A stretch of DNA of 64,000 nucleotides from OCS116 sp051531935 (GTDB taxonomy: Bacteria; Pseudomonadota; Alphaproteobacteria; Rhizobiales; OSC116): the NCBI GenBank assembly GCA_051531935.1, contig JAOPTR010000007.1, positions 62,001 through 126,000 of the forward strand, given 5' to 3'. The notes beneath the pieces are model-generated. The model was not told the origin of the DNA, ran no database searches, and saw nothing but the letters and a program-made list of their open reading frames with translations. Position numbers and translations under genes: made by a program. This document shows positions 27,735 to 37,796 of this stretch, piece after piece. Each line of letters opens with the position of its first letter. Position 1 is the first letter of the stretch.

Positions 27735-29288
27735 CTATCTGTCACGATCGTGGTTACCACGGCGTGGTGCGCCAGAACGGTTGCCCGCAGGCTTGCCGCC
27801 ACGTGCGCGTTCACGGTGTCCAGTGCCCGATTTACCAGGTTTACCCTTGTTATAACCAGCAGATTTGCCACCATATGAACGGCTACCTTCGTCACTGCGG
27901 CCTTGGCCTGAACCAGATCTGCTCGGACCAGAGCGATATTCACTACGCTCTGTGCTGCGGCCATCATTACGTTTGCCACGTGTTGGCGCTTCACCATCAC
28001 GACGAGGGCGGCGGTCACCACCACCATTTTCATCACGATTGCGATCACGGTTGTAAGATGGGCGTTCATTGTTGCGACCTGGGCGTTTCGCATCACCATA
28101 TGATGGACGTTTGTCACCATCACGGTTATCGCGGCCACCTCTGTCATCACGGCCACCACGGTCGTCACGTTTAAAATCTCTTTTTTCGTCGCGTCTGTCG
28201 CCACGGTCATTACCAAATGAACGGCCGCCACGGGCATCGCGTCTTTCGCCACCATCACGGTTGTCACGGCGGTTAGGTCTGTCGCCTCTGTCTTCGCGGC
28301 CACCACTTCTGTCATCGTCTCTAGCGCCACGGGTTGCGCGGCTTTCTGTGCGGTAACCAACTTGGTCTTGTGGGCGCAATTCAGCGTCATAACCTTCGTC
28401 AATTTCGTCGTAAGCATCGCCCAATTGGTCTTTTAGCATTTGGGTCGAAATTGGTTCAACCGTACCACGCTCCATATTATCCAATTTAAACGGGCCATAT
28501 GAAAGGCGGATAAGGCGGTTCACTTGTAAACCTAAAGCGCCCAATACTTCTTTAATTTCGCGGTTTTTACCTTCTTTAAGGCTAATGCTAATCCAGCAAT
28601 TGTCGCCAGTTTGGCGCTCTAGAGTGGCTAAAATGCTGCCATATCTAATGCCATCAACTGTAATGCCACCTTTAAGTGAGTCAAGTTTCGCTTGGCTAAT
28701 TTTACCATATGCACGCGCACGATATTTACGCACCCAACCTGTTGTTGGCATTTCCAAATAACGCGCTAATGAGCCGTTATTCGTGATGAGCAACAGGCCT
28801 TCGGTATTAATGTCCAACCGACCGACCGATACGACTCTTGGTAAACCTTCTGTACGCAAACGAGAGAATACAGTAGGGCGGCCTTCAGGGTCACCATGTG
28901 ATGTCACCAAGCCAGATGGCTTGTAATATTTCCATAAACGTGTGGCTTCTGGCGCTTTAATCAGCTTGCCATCCACTTTAATAATGTCTTTTTCAGATAC
29001 TTTAACAGCAGGTGTTGTAAGTAGGCGACCGTTTACAGATACGCGTTGGTCTTCAATCCATCTTTCGGCATCGCGGCGCGAACATAGGCCAGCGCGTGCC
29101 ATAACTTTAGCAATACGGTCAAATTTTATAGGCTTTGGCTTTGGTGTCGAGCCATGCATATCAAGGCTTTTATTCTTATCATCAAATTTTTTGTCGCCGA
29201 ACTTCTTGTCGCCGAATTTTTTATCACCGAACTTTTTGTCGCCAAATTTTTTATCTTTAAATGAAGGTTTTTTATCGTCGTAGGACAT
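27735..29288 (-). CDS. rluB: 23S rRNA pseudouridine synthase RluB-type with long RG/RD-rich tail
   Basis: 517 aa from the ATG at 29288; an upstream in-frame extension to 29333 lacks support. Layout: a Lys-rich N terminus with DKKFG repeats (residues about 12-36), an S4 RNA-binding domain (about 50-95), a pseudouridine synthase domain with the catalytic Asp in VGRLDINTEGLL (about 150-160), then from about 320 to the end a low-complexity Arg/Asp/Gly/Asn tail. The tail is probably disordered and RNA-binding. The family makes pseudouridine at 2605 of 23S rRNA or a similar site. Core about 290 aa, so roughly 200 residues are extra. Confidence 0.9.
   Translation of the reverse strand: MSYDDKKPSFKDKKFGDKKFGDKKFGDKKFGDKKFDDKNKSLDMHGSTPKPKPIKFDRIAKVMARAGLCSRRDAERWIEDQRVSVNGRLLTTPAVKVSEKDIIKVDGKLIKAPEATRLWKYYKPSGLVTSHGDPEGRPTVFSRLRTEGLPRVVSVGRLDINTEGLLLITNNGSLARYLEMPTTGWVRKYRARAYGKISQAKLDSLKGGITVDGIRYGSILATLERQTGDNCWISISLKEGKNREIKEVLGALGLQVNRLIRLSYGPFKLDNMERGTVEPISTQMLKDQLGDAYDEIDEGYDAELRPQDQVGYRTESRATRGARDDDRSGGREDRGDRPNRRDNRDGGERRDARGGRSFGNDRGDRRDEKRDFKRDDRGGRDDRGGRDNRDGDKRPSYGDAKRPGRNNERPSYNRDRNRDENGGGDRRPRRDGEAPTRGKRNDGRSTERSEYRSGPSRSGSGQGRSDEGSRSYGGKSAGYNKGKPGKSGTGHRERARGGKPAGNRSGAPRRGNHDRDR
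29181..29255 (-). repeat. 15-bp tandem repeat coding DKKFG in rluB
   Basis: Five consecutive 15-bp units (the last reading DKKFD) at the 5' end of rluB. Units differ by synonymous changes, so the repeat is not very recent, but it could still vary in copy number. Confidence 0.7.
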
Positions 29289-29412
29289 GTCGCTATACCA
29301 TCTGTTGAGCATGTGGCTATATAGATATCGCATCTTATAACAACCACTGGGTTAAATAATTTTTCCCCTTGTAACAGAGCTTGACCCACAGGGAAAGAGA
29401 TTTTATAAATTT

Positions 29413-29868
29413 ATGATGAATCATAAAAGCCATATGCAAATCGCCCTAGATGAAGCCAAAGCCGCAGAACAACGTGGCGAAGTACCGATCGGCGCAGTCA
29501 TTACAGATAAAAGTGGGAATATAATTGCCAAAGCAGGCAACGAAACCCGCGCGCAAAATGACCCAACAGCCCATGCCGAAATTTTGGCCATAAGGCGCGC
29601 TTGCACCATTTTGGGCGTGGAGCGTTTGGCCGGCTATAATCTTTATGTCACGTTGGAGCCGTGCAACATGTGCGCCACCGCCATAAGTTTTGCCCGCATT
29701 GGCAAGCTATATTATGCTGCCGAAGATGCCAAAGGTGGCGCTGTTGATAACGGCACCCGCTTCTATCACAGTAAAACCTGCCATCATGCACCCGAAGTTA
29801 TTGGCGGCATAGAAGAGGTGAAAGCAGGTGAATTACTCTCCAGTTTTTTCAAAATAAAACGTTTGTAA
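29413..29868 (+). CDS. tadA: tRNA adenosine(34) deaminase
   Basis: 151 aa. It converts A34 to inosine in tRNA-Arg(ACG). The zinc site is H54-A-E56 and P-C84-N-M-C87, the pattern of CMP/dCMP deaminase-type enzymes, and GEVPIGAVI precedes it as in TadA. Length is usual. It diverges from rluB. Its last 20 bp overlap the convergent XRE regulator gene. Confidence 0.93.
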   Translation: MMNHKSHMQIALDEAKAAEQRGEVPIGAVITDKSGNIIAKAGNETRAQNDPTAHAEILAIRRACTILGVERLAGYNLYVTLEPCNMCATAISFARIGKLYYAAEDAKGGAVDNGTRFYHSKTCHHAPEVIGGIEEVKAGELLSSFFKIKRL

Positions 29869-30643
29869 AAAAATCAGCGGTAATTTCATCATTGGCAATA
29901 AAGCTCTCAATAGATAAGCCGCTAAGCGCAATATTTTGCGACATCATAAAGCGTGTCTGCATTGATATCAGGCTGAGTGTCACATCATTTTTTTGGTAAA
30001 CCAGCGGTATGATGACGCTCCCCAAACGGGGTGTTTGATGATCGTTAAATAAATCCTGATCTGCTTTACTTAGCTTGCTAATATAATCATCAATTTGTTT
30101 TTGCGTGTAAATTCCATCTGCCAAGGCTTGGCTTGCCATATGGGTTGCAATTTCAGCCCAGTTTTTAATATAGGGTCTTAACCGCGGGTTATTTAAAATT
30201 AAATCAAGTAGGTTCATTTGGCTGTTTTGCAGGGCTTCAATTTCTTCCTTTGTTAAATCCATAAGCCACACGAATAACTTCTTAGAGGCTGCATTTGATT
30301 TCACAATATTCCATTTTTCATCAAGCACGATTGTCGGGTAGGGCATTTGGCTTTCGAGCACAAAATCTATAGCATGCCATATATATTCATGGTTTTCAGG
30401 GCTGACAATTTCTGTATATTGTGGCGCAAAACCAGCACTTAATAATAATTGGTTGGTATTTTGCAGGTCAAGTTTTAAGGCCTTGGCTATTTTAAGAATT
30501 GTTTTAACACTCGCCTTCGCACGCGCAGTTTCTATAAAACTTATATGGCGTTGCGAAATATCGGCCTCAAGCGCCAAGCTAAGTTGGCTAAAGCGCTGCC
30601 CCTTTCGCATTTGCTTTAGCAAATCTCCAAACTTAACAACCAT
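29849..30643 (-). CDS. XRE-family regulator with MmyB-like ligand domain
   Basis: 264 aa. Residues about 5-65 form an XRE helix-turn-helix (FGDLLKQMRKGQRFSQLSLA, then ISQRHISFIETARA). Residues about 90-255 match the MmyB-like PAS-type domain found in regulators of fatty acid or dehydrogenase genes. It is divergent from the small membrane protein at 30722 with a 78-bp gap containing ACCTcaaAGGT (30650-30660), a possible operator. It probably controls the neighbouring plus-strand genes and itself. Confidence 0.85.
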   Translation of the reverse strand: MVVKFGDLLKQMRKGQRFSQLSLALEADISQRHISFIETARAKASVKTILKIAKALKLDLQNTNQLLLSAGFAPQYTEIVSPENHEYIWHAIDFVLESQMPYPTIVLDEKWNIVKSNAASKKLFVWLMDLTKEEIEALQNSQMNLLDLILNNPRLRPYIKNWAEIATHMASQALADGIYTQKQIDDYISKLSKADQDLFNDHQTPRLGSVIIPLVYQKNDVTLSLISMQTRFMMSQNIALSGLSIESFIANDEITADFFTNVLF

Positions 30644-30721
30644 ATAAATATAACCTCAAAGGTAATTGTTTTAATAACTTAATATTCTATAATTGGTCAT
30701 ACATCAAGTTGAGGAACAAAA

Positions 30722-31114
30722 ATGTTAAAGAAAATACTTTACGCAAATGCCATATTTTGCCTAGCAAATACCACAGCTTTGTTATTAGCGCCCCAAATAG
30801 TGGCAGATTTTTTACTGTCGGCAGAGTTTGCTTTTTTTGGGTTTTCGGCATCAACAACTTTGCAATTTCTAGGAATTGGCCTGTTTTCATTTGCTGCTTT
30901 TGTCTCTATAATTGCAACAAAATTGCCACAATTTATCACTTATGTTAAATTTATCATTATTGCCGATGGGGCTTGGGTGGTTTCAACTTTACTGCTTTTC
31001 GTTTTTGCCAACAAGGCATTCAGCTCTTCGGGTATTATGTTTTTTTCTGTAGTGGCTATTGTGGTTGCCGTCTTTGGCTTGTTGCAAATTAAGCATTCCA
31101 AAAATGGCGTTTAG
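30722..31114 (+). CDS. small four-helix membrane protein
   Basis: 130 aa with four hydrophobic helices (about 5-27, 38-62, 74-95 and 100-122), short loops and a Lys/His C-terminal tail. No catalytic motif. The start has a TTGAGGAAC site. It ends 3 nt before the AraC gene and is divergent from the XRE regulator, so it is probably their shared target or partner. No family name is claimed. Confidence 0.65.
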   Translation: MLKKILYANAIFCLANTTALLLAPQIVADFLLSAEFAFFGFSASTTLQFLGIGLFSFAAFVSIIATKLPQFITYVKFIIIADGAWVVSTLLLFVFANKAFSSSGIMFFSVVAIVVAVFGLLQIKHSKNGV

Positions 31115-31117
31115 TAA

Positions 31118-31897
31118 ATGGTTTTACCTGCAAGTTATCGAGAGTTAGATATTTTACTTCCCCAACGTTTGGCGGTCGAAAAAGTATGGACGAGCGTATC
31201 CGATAAAACAAAACAAACGCTGATTTTGCCCGATGGCCGTGCAGACCTAATTTTAAAATTCACGCTCGATGATGCCGACCAACCATATGACATCATTCCT
31301 GTTATTGCAGGGCCATCGGCCAATTGGTGGCTTTCGCCGGCAGTGGCACGCACTGGTTTTGTTGGCTTACGGTTTAAGCCAGGTTTTGGGGGATATTTTT
31401 TGGGCGTATCTTTGACCGAAATCGCAGGTAGGGCTTATAGTGGTGATGAGGCCTTGGCTCTCGCGCCACAACTAAAACCTCTTTGCACGCCAGCGCAAAA
31501 TATCGCTGCTTTGGTCACGCGGCTCAAAGTTTTTTATGATGGTTATACCCACCCCAAAATATCCAAATCCCTATTGGCTGTGATTGACGATATGCACCTA
31601 AGTGGTGGCCGTAGTGCGGTTAACATTCTAGCGCGTAATAACGGCATTACTGAGCGTAGTTTACACCGTTTGTTTAAGAAATATGTAGGTCTCTCTCCAA
31701 AAATATTTGCCTCTGTATTGCGTTTTCATCGGGCGTTGCGGTTGCTGACGCGCAATGGTTTAACCATCAGCCAAACCGCCCTAGAAGCAGGTTATAGCGA
31801 TCAAGCGCATATGACGCGTGATTTTAAACGCCATGGTGGTTTTACACCCAATAATATTCCCAATGAGCTGGTTTTGGCTGGTTTGCCGCTAAACTAA
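31118..31897 (+). CDS. AraC-family transcriptional regulator with DUF6597-like N domain
   Basis: 259 aa. The N-terminal half (about 1-100, with LILPDGRADLILKF) matches the DUF6597 sensor domain seen in AraC proteins. Residues about 160-255 carry the two helix-turn-helix motifs (NNGITERSLHRLFKKYVG and QTALEAGYSDQAHMTRDFKR), with the closing GGFTPNN typical of the family. It starts 3 nt after the membrane-protein gene and is followed by a VOC gene 70 nt later. Confidence 0.88.
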   Translation: MVLPASYRELDILLPQRLAVEKVWTSVSDKTKQTLILPDGRADLILKFTLDDADQPYDIIPVIAGPSANWWLSPAVARTGFVGLRFKPGFGGYFLGVSLTEIAGRAYSGDEALALAPQLKPLCTPAQNIAALVTRLKVFYDGYTHPKISKSLLAVIDDMHLSGGRSAVNILARNNGITERSLHRLFKKYVGLSPKIFASVLRFHRALRLLTRNGLTISQTALEAGYSDQAHMTRDFKRHGGFTPNNIPNELVLAGLPLN

Positions 31898-31967
31898 GAA
31901 TGTCCGATTTATTCAAGAATAATAAAATATCGCTGCTATGTTAAAGCCACAACATAAGGAGCAAGAA

Positions 31968-32357
31968 ATGAAATTTGGATATTCAATTATATATGTAGCC
32001 GATGTGGTGAAAACCATAGAATTTTACGAAACCGCTTTTGGCTTAAAACGTAAATTCATCCACGAGAGCCATACTTATGCCGAGCTTGATACGGGCGAGA
32101 CAACATTAGCATTCGCAGCTCATGAAGCTGCCGAACTAAACGATTTAGCCATCGCCCCCAACCGCAAAGATGGCATTGCCGCAGGCTTCGAAACCTGTTT
32201 GGTGACACAAAATGTGCAACAGGCATATGACCATGCTGTTGAAAATGGGGCAAACCCAATTTCAGCTCCCGCTCAAAAACCATGGATGCAAACCGTCAGT
32301 TATGTAAGAGATTTAAACGGCTGTTTAGTCGAAATTTGCTCACCAATAGAAGCTTGA
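31968..32357 (+). CDS. VOC (glyoxalase/bleomycin resistance-like) family protein
   Basis: 129 aa from the ATG at 31968, which has an AAGGAGCAAG site; an upstream in-frame ATG at 31938 lacks one. Two beta-alpha-beta-beta-beta halves are visible (MKFGYSIIYVADVVKTIEFY and FETCLVTQNVQQAYDHAVEN), ending YVRDLNGCLVEICSP with the metal-ligand Glu. Such proteins bind or isomerise small molecules. AraC plus VOC is a common pairing. Its stop directly abuts the TfoX-like gene. Confidence 0.85.
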   Translation: MKFGYSIIYVADVVKTIEFYETAFGLKRKFIHESHTYAELDTGETTLAFAAHEAAELNDLAIAPNRKDGIAAGFETCLVTQNVQQAYDHAVENGANPISAPAQKPWMQTVSYVRDLNGCLVEICSPIEA

Positions 32358-32732
32358 ATGATGTGTGAATTTGAGACCAAAGACCTGTTAAAGATTGTCG
32401 AAAATTGTTTCGGCATTCTTTGTGAAGAAGTTGAGTTAACATCAAAATATATGTTTGGCGGTGCTTTATGTTACACGTTTGGCAGGCCATTTATATCCAT
32501 CACCAGTTTTGGCATCGCAGTGAAGTTGCCAACCGACAGGCTTGCCGAACTGCTTACCATTAAAGGCGCACGTCATTTGCAATTAAGCCCAACCTCAGCG
32601 CCCAATAAAAACTATATATTGGTGCCAATAGACTGGCATGAAGATTTTGAAAAATTGCTCCCCATATTTATGGAAGCATCAGTCCATTGTCGCACCTTAA
32701 AATTGCCAAAGAAGCGCAACAAAAAGGCTTAG
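32358..32732 (+). CDS. TfoX N-terminal domain-like protein
   Basis: 124 aa. The YMFGGALCYTFGRPFISI stretch and the following IAVKLPTDR resemble the TfoX/Sxy N-terminal domain (MFGG then a beta-sheet and a Lys). It starts right after the VOC stop, so the last four genes look like one operon. Whether it affects competence is not implied; many stand-alone TfoX-N proteins have no known role. Its end overlaps the convergent EamA gene by 4 bp. Confidence 0.65.
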   Translation: MMCEFETKDLLKIVENCFGILCEEVELTSKYMFGGALCYTFGRPFISITSFGIAVKLPTDRLAELLTIKGARHLQLSPTSAPNKNYILVPIDWHEDFEKLLPIFMEASVHCRTLKLPKKRNKKA

Positions 32733-33649
32733 TTATTGGCTCTCACTTTACGAGCTTTTGAGCGCGAAATTCCTAAACGGCTTTCGCGCCAAATAATCAA
32801 AATACCTGCGGTAATCACCACGGCCGCGCCAATTAACATTATCGTAGTTGGCACTTCATCAAATATAAAATAGCCAACAATTAATGCCAATAGCATAGAC
32901 ATATAATCAAAGGGCGCAATCACCGCTGTGGGTGCAAACCTGTAGGAGCTGGTCAATAGAATTTGCCCTAAACCACCTGCCAGACCAGCTAATATCAGCA
33001 GGCTCGCTTCATAGAAGCTCGGCACTATCCAACCGAATGGTATGGTGAGTAACGAGAGTGTCGCCGAGGTGATGGTGAAATAAAATACAATGGTTACAGT
33101 TTTCTCGGTCGCAACCAACTTGCGGGTAAAAATCTGTGCTAATGCTGCACATGCAGCACTGCCAAGCACCACCAAAGCGCCTAATGTTTCAGTGCCAGCA
33201 AACCCGTTTTGTGAAACTTCGGCTAACCGTGGCGAAAGAATAATCAACACGCCAATAAGCCCCAAAATTACCGTGCTAATCCTAAATGCGCGTATTTTTT
33301 CGCCCAATAATATAGCGGCAAACACAACCGCCAAAACAGGTGATGCAAAGCCAATGGCTGTGGCTTCGGGCAGTGGTAATAATCCAAGGCCAGTAAAACC
33401 TAACCCCATGGCCAAAGTACCAATTAAGCCACGCCGAATATGTTGCAAAGGGTTTGCGGTTCTTAACCCTGTTTTTATTTCGTGGGTAGACCATAACCAT
33501 ATAAAAATAACTGGCAACGCAAAAAATGATCTAAAAAATACCGCTTCACCCGCAGGGATATTGGCAGATGTGGCTTTAATCAAACTTGCCATCACCATAA
33601 ATGTCGTAACGGCCGCAATTTTTAACAATATTCCGCGTATGGGTTGCAT
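32729..33649 (-). CDS. EamA/DMT family transporter
   Basis: 306 aa, ten hydrophobic helices in two EamA repeats (about 1-140 and 150-290) with a basic C-terminus. Drug/metabolite transporters of this type move amino acids, nucleosides or similar compounds. The inner repeat boundary is marked by GLIGVLIILSPRL. It stands 122 bp downstream of the iron-uptake operon on the same strand; cotranscription is uncertain. Confidence 0.86.
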   Translation of the reverse strand: MQPIRGILLKIAAVTTFMVMASLIKATSANIPAGEAVFFRSFFALPVIFIWLWSTHEIKTGLRTANPLQHIRRGLIGTLAMGLGFTGLGLLPLPEATAIGFASPVLAVVFAAILLGEKIRAFRISTVILGLIGVLIILSPRLAEVSQNGFAGTETLGALVVLGSAACAALAQIFTRKLVATEKTVTIVFYFTITSATLSLLTIPFGWIVPSFYEASLLILAGLAGGLGQILLTSSYRFAPTAVIAPFDYMSMLLALIVGYFIFDEVPTTIMLIGAAVVITAGILIIWRESRLGISRSKARKVRANN

Positions 33650-33771
33650 ATAAAGCCCGAAAATAGATTGTGAGATAAGGTTAATCTAATATAGAATTCA
33701 ACCCGTTACAAATCAAATTGTTTGATGGGTTTTATCATTGCGCTTGCAGGAATTTCAAACACAGCATGTAT

Positions 33772-34080
33772 CTATTCGTCTTCTATAACCCACTCATATT
33801 GCAATTCTTCTCTAAACGCAAATTTCGTAATATGTGAATCAAACACCCCATGCACGGCTTTGCAAGCTTCTATATTCTCTACTTTTGCAGTTACAGTCAG
33901 TATGTCATCCTTGGCAGTAAACACCGCGTTGCCCATCGGAAAAGCAGTTAAGCCTTCGGCAGTTTTAGCGTCATGATCTACGGTAAAGGTAGACTCAACC
34001 TTATGCGCAAAATGCTTGCATAGTTGAGCCACATATTTATGGGCAGATTTGGTAGCAATTTTTGTGTAAGTTGTTGGCAT
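33772..34080 (-). CDS. DUF2218 family protein
   Basis: 102 aa. KYVAQLCKHFAHK near residue 15 and the closing KFAFREELQYEWVIEDE match DUF2218. In many Alpha- and Gammaproteobacteria this small cytosolic protein lies in iron or siderophore operons. Here it follows the ABC ATPase by 20 nt, so it likely helps iron release or sensing. That role is inference. Confidence 0.82.
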   Translation of the reverse strand: MPTTYTKIATKSAHKYVAQLCKHFAHKVESTFTVDHDAKTAEGLTAFPMGNAVFTAKDDILTVTAKVENIEACKAVHGVFDSHITKFAFREELQYEWVIEDE

Positions 34081-34100
34081 TTAAATTCCTCGTTTAAATT

Positions 34101-34855
<755 letters not shown>

Positions 34856-34859
<4 letters not shown>

Positions 34860-35824
34860 TTTTTATGTGCCTTCAACAACATCCAAATAAAGGTAATGCC
34901 ACCCAAACATTCAATAACAATGCTCAAGGTGCCTTTTAGGTTAATCAGTTTTTCAAAAATAAATTGGCCGCCGACCAGTGTGCAAATGGCAATAAGGCAG
35001 GTGACAATCAATAAGTTGGTATGATTTTGATTTCTAACCAGTAAATATGCCATGTTAGCCACCAACAAACCAAAAAATGTAATCGGCCCCACCAATGCGG
35101 TCGATACCGATACAAGCACCGCAATAATCGCCAATACACCAAACACTGTTGGCTTATAATTCACCCCCAATGCAATGGCTTTTTCGCGGCCTAATGCCAC
35201 AATATCTAGTTTATGCCGCAATAAAAATGTGGGTATAAGGCAACAGGCAATCACTACGGCTGCTATGTTCAACAGCTTACTTTCAATGGCGTTAAAAGAC
35301 GAAAACAACACCCCCTGCAAAACAGCAAATGTATTGGGGTCTAACAATCTAAACATGAAATCATTGAGACTACGGAAAAAGATACCCAATATAATGCCAG
35401 TTAACGCCAACAGAAAAATCGACCGATTGGCTTTTAAAAATAGCCATTGAAATAGCAGTAAAAACACAACGGTCATCACGCCCATATTGAATAAAAATTT
35501 ACCAACAGTATCCAGATTTATAAAATCAGTGGCGCCAAAAACAAACAATATAGTTGTTTGAATGAACACATATAAGGCATCAAACCCCATAATGGCAGGG
35601 GTGATAATGCGGTTATGAGTGATGGAGTGAAACAATACGGTAGAAGTGCCAATGGCGATGGCGATGAGCGCCAATGCCATTATTTTACGACCCCTAAAAT
35701 TTAATACAAAGCTCCAACTACCTTTGGCGTCATAGGTCATAAATAAAATAGTAAATAACACTAATAATAAGCTAAGAGCGATGATGATGCTTTTGTCGGT
35801 TTTAAACCAGTTTTTGCTAAACAT
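34856..35824 (-). CDS. iron-chelate ABC transporter permease (FecCD type, second)
   Basis: 322 aa from the ATG at 35824 (MFSKNWF), which has AGGAAGG at about 6 nt; longer starts up to 35869 lie inside the preceding permease. About nine to ten hydrophobic helices in the FecCD fold. It overlaps the first permease by 8 bp, indicating coupling. Two different permeases rather than one fused one follows the FatCD/VctDG/YclNO pattern for catecholate or carboxylate siderophores. Confidence 0.87.
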
Positions 35825-36773
35825 GGGCATCCTTCCTGAGCAGAAGGTAAATAAATGCCAAAGCACCAATCACGCCAATAATGGTAGCAACAGGTATCTC
35901 ATATGGGTAAATGAGGCTGCGCCCAAATATATCGCAAATCAATGTAAAGCAAGCGCCACTATAGGCAATTACAGGTAAGGCATGGCGTAAATTATCGCCC
36001 ATATATCGGTTGACTATATTCGGAATAATCAGGCCGATAAATGGTATCATACCAACAGTGGCAACAATAATCGCCGTCACCATAGAAATGATAATCAAAC
36101 CAATTGTCACAATGGTGCGGTAGTTCAAGCCCAAATTCATCGCAATATTTTCACCCATGCCAACAATGGTTAGTTGGTCTGCAATAAAATAAGCACCCAA
36201 GCATAAAACAAAAGTCAGCCATAACATTTCGTATCGGCCACGCAAAATACCCGAAAAATCACCACTGGTCCATATAGATAGAAATTGTATCATATCGGCC
36301 TCATAAGCAATAAACCCAGCGATCGCCCCAATAACACCGCCCAACATAATACCCACCAAAGGCACCAATAATGGGGTGCTCACTGGCAGGCGTTTTAAAA
36401 TACGCAAAAATAACCACGATCCAACAAGCGAGAATGCTGTTGCGATCCACATTTTGGTCATTAAACTAGATGTTGGTAATAAGATAGATGCCACCAATAT
36501 GCCCAAAGCAGCGCTATCCATTGTGCCTGCGGTGGTTGGCTCAACAAATTTATTATGGGCAATCATTTGCATAATCATACCCACAATCGCCAAGGCGCTA
36601 CCCGTCAAAATAACGGCAAAGCTGCGGGGCAGGCGGCTTGCGAGTAAAATCAATTCTTGGTCACCTTCATTGGCTAAATAGCCCATAAGGTTAAACTCGC
36701 CAACGCCTACAAATAGACTGACGATAAATAAAATAAATAAAAATAACAGCGCGAAAATATATTTCGTAATCAT
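35817..36773 (-). CDS. iron-chelate ABC transporter permease (FecCD type, first)
   Basis: 318 aa with nine or ten hydrophobic helices; LPRSFAVILTGSALAIVGMI near residue 50 and GLIIPNIVNRYMGDNLRH near 250 are FecCD motifs (the latter includes the ATPase-contact loop). Separated from the binding-protein gene by 66 bp containing a strong hairpin, and overlapping the second permease. Confidence 0.88.
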   Translation of the reverse strand: MITKYIFALLFLFILFIVSLFVGVGEFNLMGYLANEGDQELILLASRLPRSFAVILTGSALAIVGMIMQMIAHNKFVEPTTAGTMDSAALGILVASILLPTSSLMTKMWIATAFSLVGSWLFLRILKRLPVSTPLLVPLVGIMLGGVIGAIAGFIAYEADMIQFLSIWTSGDFSGILRGRYEMLWLTFVLCLGAYFIADQLTIVGMGENIAMNLGLNYRTIVTIGLIIISMVTAIIVATVGMIPFIGLIIPNIVNRYMGDNLRHALPVIAYSGACFTLICDIFGRSLIYPYEIPVATIIGVIGALAFIYLLLRKDAHV

Positions 36774-36802
36774 GGCGTCTTAAACATCTTGTGGGGAGTG
36801 TG

Positions 36803-36830
36803 GGTGGCAAGCCCTACAAGGCTTGCCACC
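36803..36830 (-). terminator. intercistronic 11-bp hairpin in the iron operon
   Basis: A perfect stem, GGTGGCAAGCC with GGCTTGCCACC around the 6-nt loop CTACAA. It lies just past the binding-protein stop codon and before the first permease. It lacks a T-run, so it is more likely a partial terminator or an RNA-stabilising structure that raises binding-protein over permease levels. Confidence 0.55.
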
Positions 36831-36839
36831 TACATATTC

Positions 36840-37754
36840 TTATTTGCTGTAAGCAGCCGTTAGTTCATTAACTGTAGCTTGCATGGCTTGTATGCCGTTG
36901 CCGCTAATATACCAAGTTGCAGAATTTACATAAATAACCTGGCCTTTTTGCCAAGCCGTTGTTTTGGCAATCAGCTCATTGTCCAATGTAGCTTTAGCGC
37001 TGCCTTCTTGGCCAATAGCGGCACTACGGTCAACAACAATCAACCAATCAGGGTTGGCTTTAAGCACAAATTCATGAGTGATGGCTTCACCATGTGTTAC
37101 GGCTTCAACATCTTGAATGGCAGGAATAACGCCTAAATCGTCATGCACCCAACCAAAACGAGAACCAGGGCCAAAAGCCGAAATTTTAGGGCCGTTGGTC
37201 ATAATAATCAAGGCATTGCCTTTGCTTTTAACAATGTCACGTAGTGTGGTTGCAGAAGCTTCAAGCTTAGCTACCAAAACTTCACCTTCAGTTGTTTTGC
37301 CAACCAATTTTGCAGTTTGCTTAAAGGCATCAATGCTTGCCTGCATAAAGTTTTCCCAAGGGCTGGTTAAATCAATAGCAGGGGCAAATTCATTCAATTG
37401 GTCAAGATATCTTGCGCTACGTGTTGCCACAATTACCATGTCAGGCTCAATAGCATTGATAGCTTCAAAATCGGGTTCAAAAAATGTACCAACTTTAACA
37501 GCATCACTTGCGGCTACATGGTCAAGATAATCAACATATAGGCCATTCAAAATACCAGCGGGCTTAACGCCAACGGCATCCAAATTATCAATAACAGCAA
37601 CGTCAAGTGCTACAATCTTTTGGGGTATTTGCTTAATCATCACATCGCCTTTGGCGGTGGTGATGCTAATTTCTTCGGCAAGGGCAGGGGTAATATGGGC
37701 AGCCCAAAGCGCAACAAGCGCAACTAGGCTAGCTTTTAAAAAGTTCTTTTTCAT
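36840..37754 (-). CDS. siderophore ABC transporter substrate-binding protein
   Basis: 304 aa from the ATG at 37754 (MKKNFLKASLVALVALWAAH), giving a clean signal peptide cleaved near AHITPALAEE; no lipobox cysteine is seen. The mature protein shows the TroA/FepB-like fold (KIVALDVAVIDNLDAVGVKP, then EPDMVIVATRS). The family (FatB, YclQ, CeuE) binds ferric siderophores in the periplasm. First gene of the operon, transcribed from a promoter with a Fur-like site. Confidence 0.9.
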   Translation of the reverse strand: MKKNFLKASLVALVALWAAHITPALAEEISITTAKGDVMIKQIPQKIVALDVAVIDNLDAVGVKPAGILNGLYVDYLDHVAASDAVKVGTFFEPDFEAINAIEPDMVIVATRSARYLDQLNEFAPAIDLTSPWENFMQASIDAFKQTAKLVGKTTEGEVLVAKLEASATTLRDIVKSKGNALIIMTNGPKISAFGPGSRFGWVHDDLGVIPAIQDVEAVTHGEAITHEFVLKANPDWLIVVDRSAAIGQEGSAKATLDNELIAKTTAWQKGQVIYVNSATWYISGNGIQAMQATVNELTAAYSK

Positions 37755-37796
37755 GATAACACTCAGAATTAGTTTCAAGAGCGTGGGGGTGAGGGT

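Noticed and set aside
27731..28417. 228-aa open frame on the minus strand and opposite plus-strand frames over the rluB tail
   Set aside because: They arise because the RG/RD-rich coding sequence is open in other frames. The RluB frame is continuous with its catalytic domain and the alternatives are repetitive with no recognisable domain.
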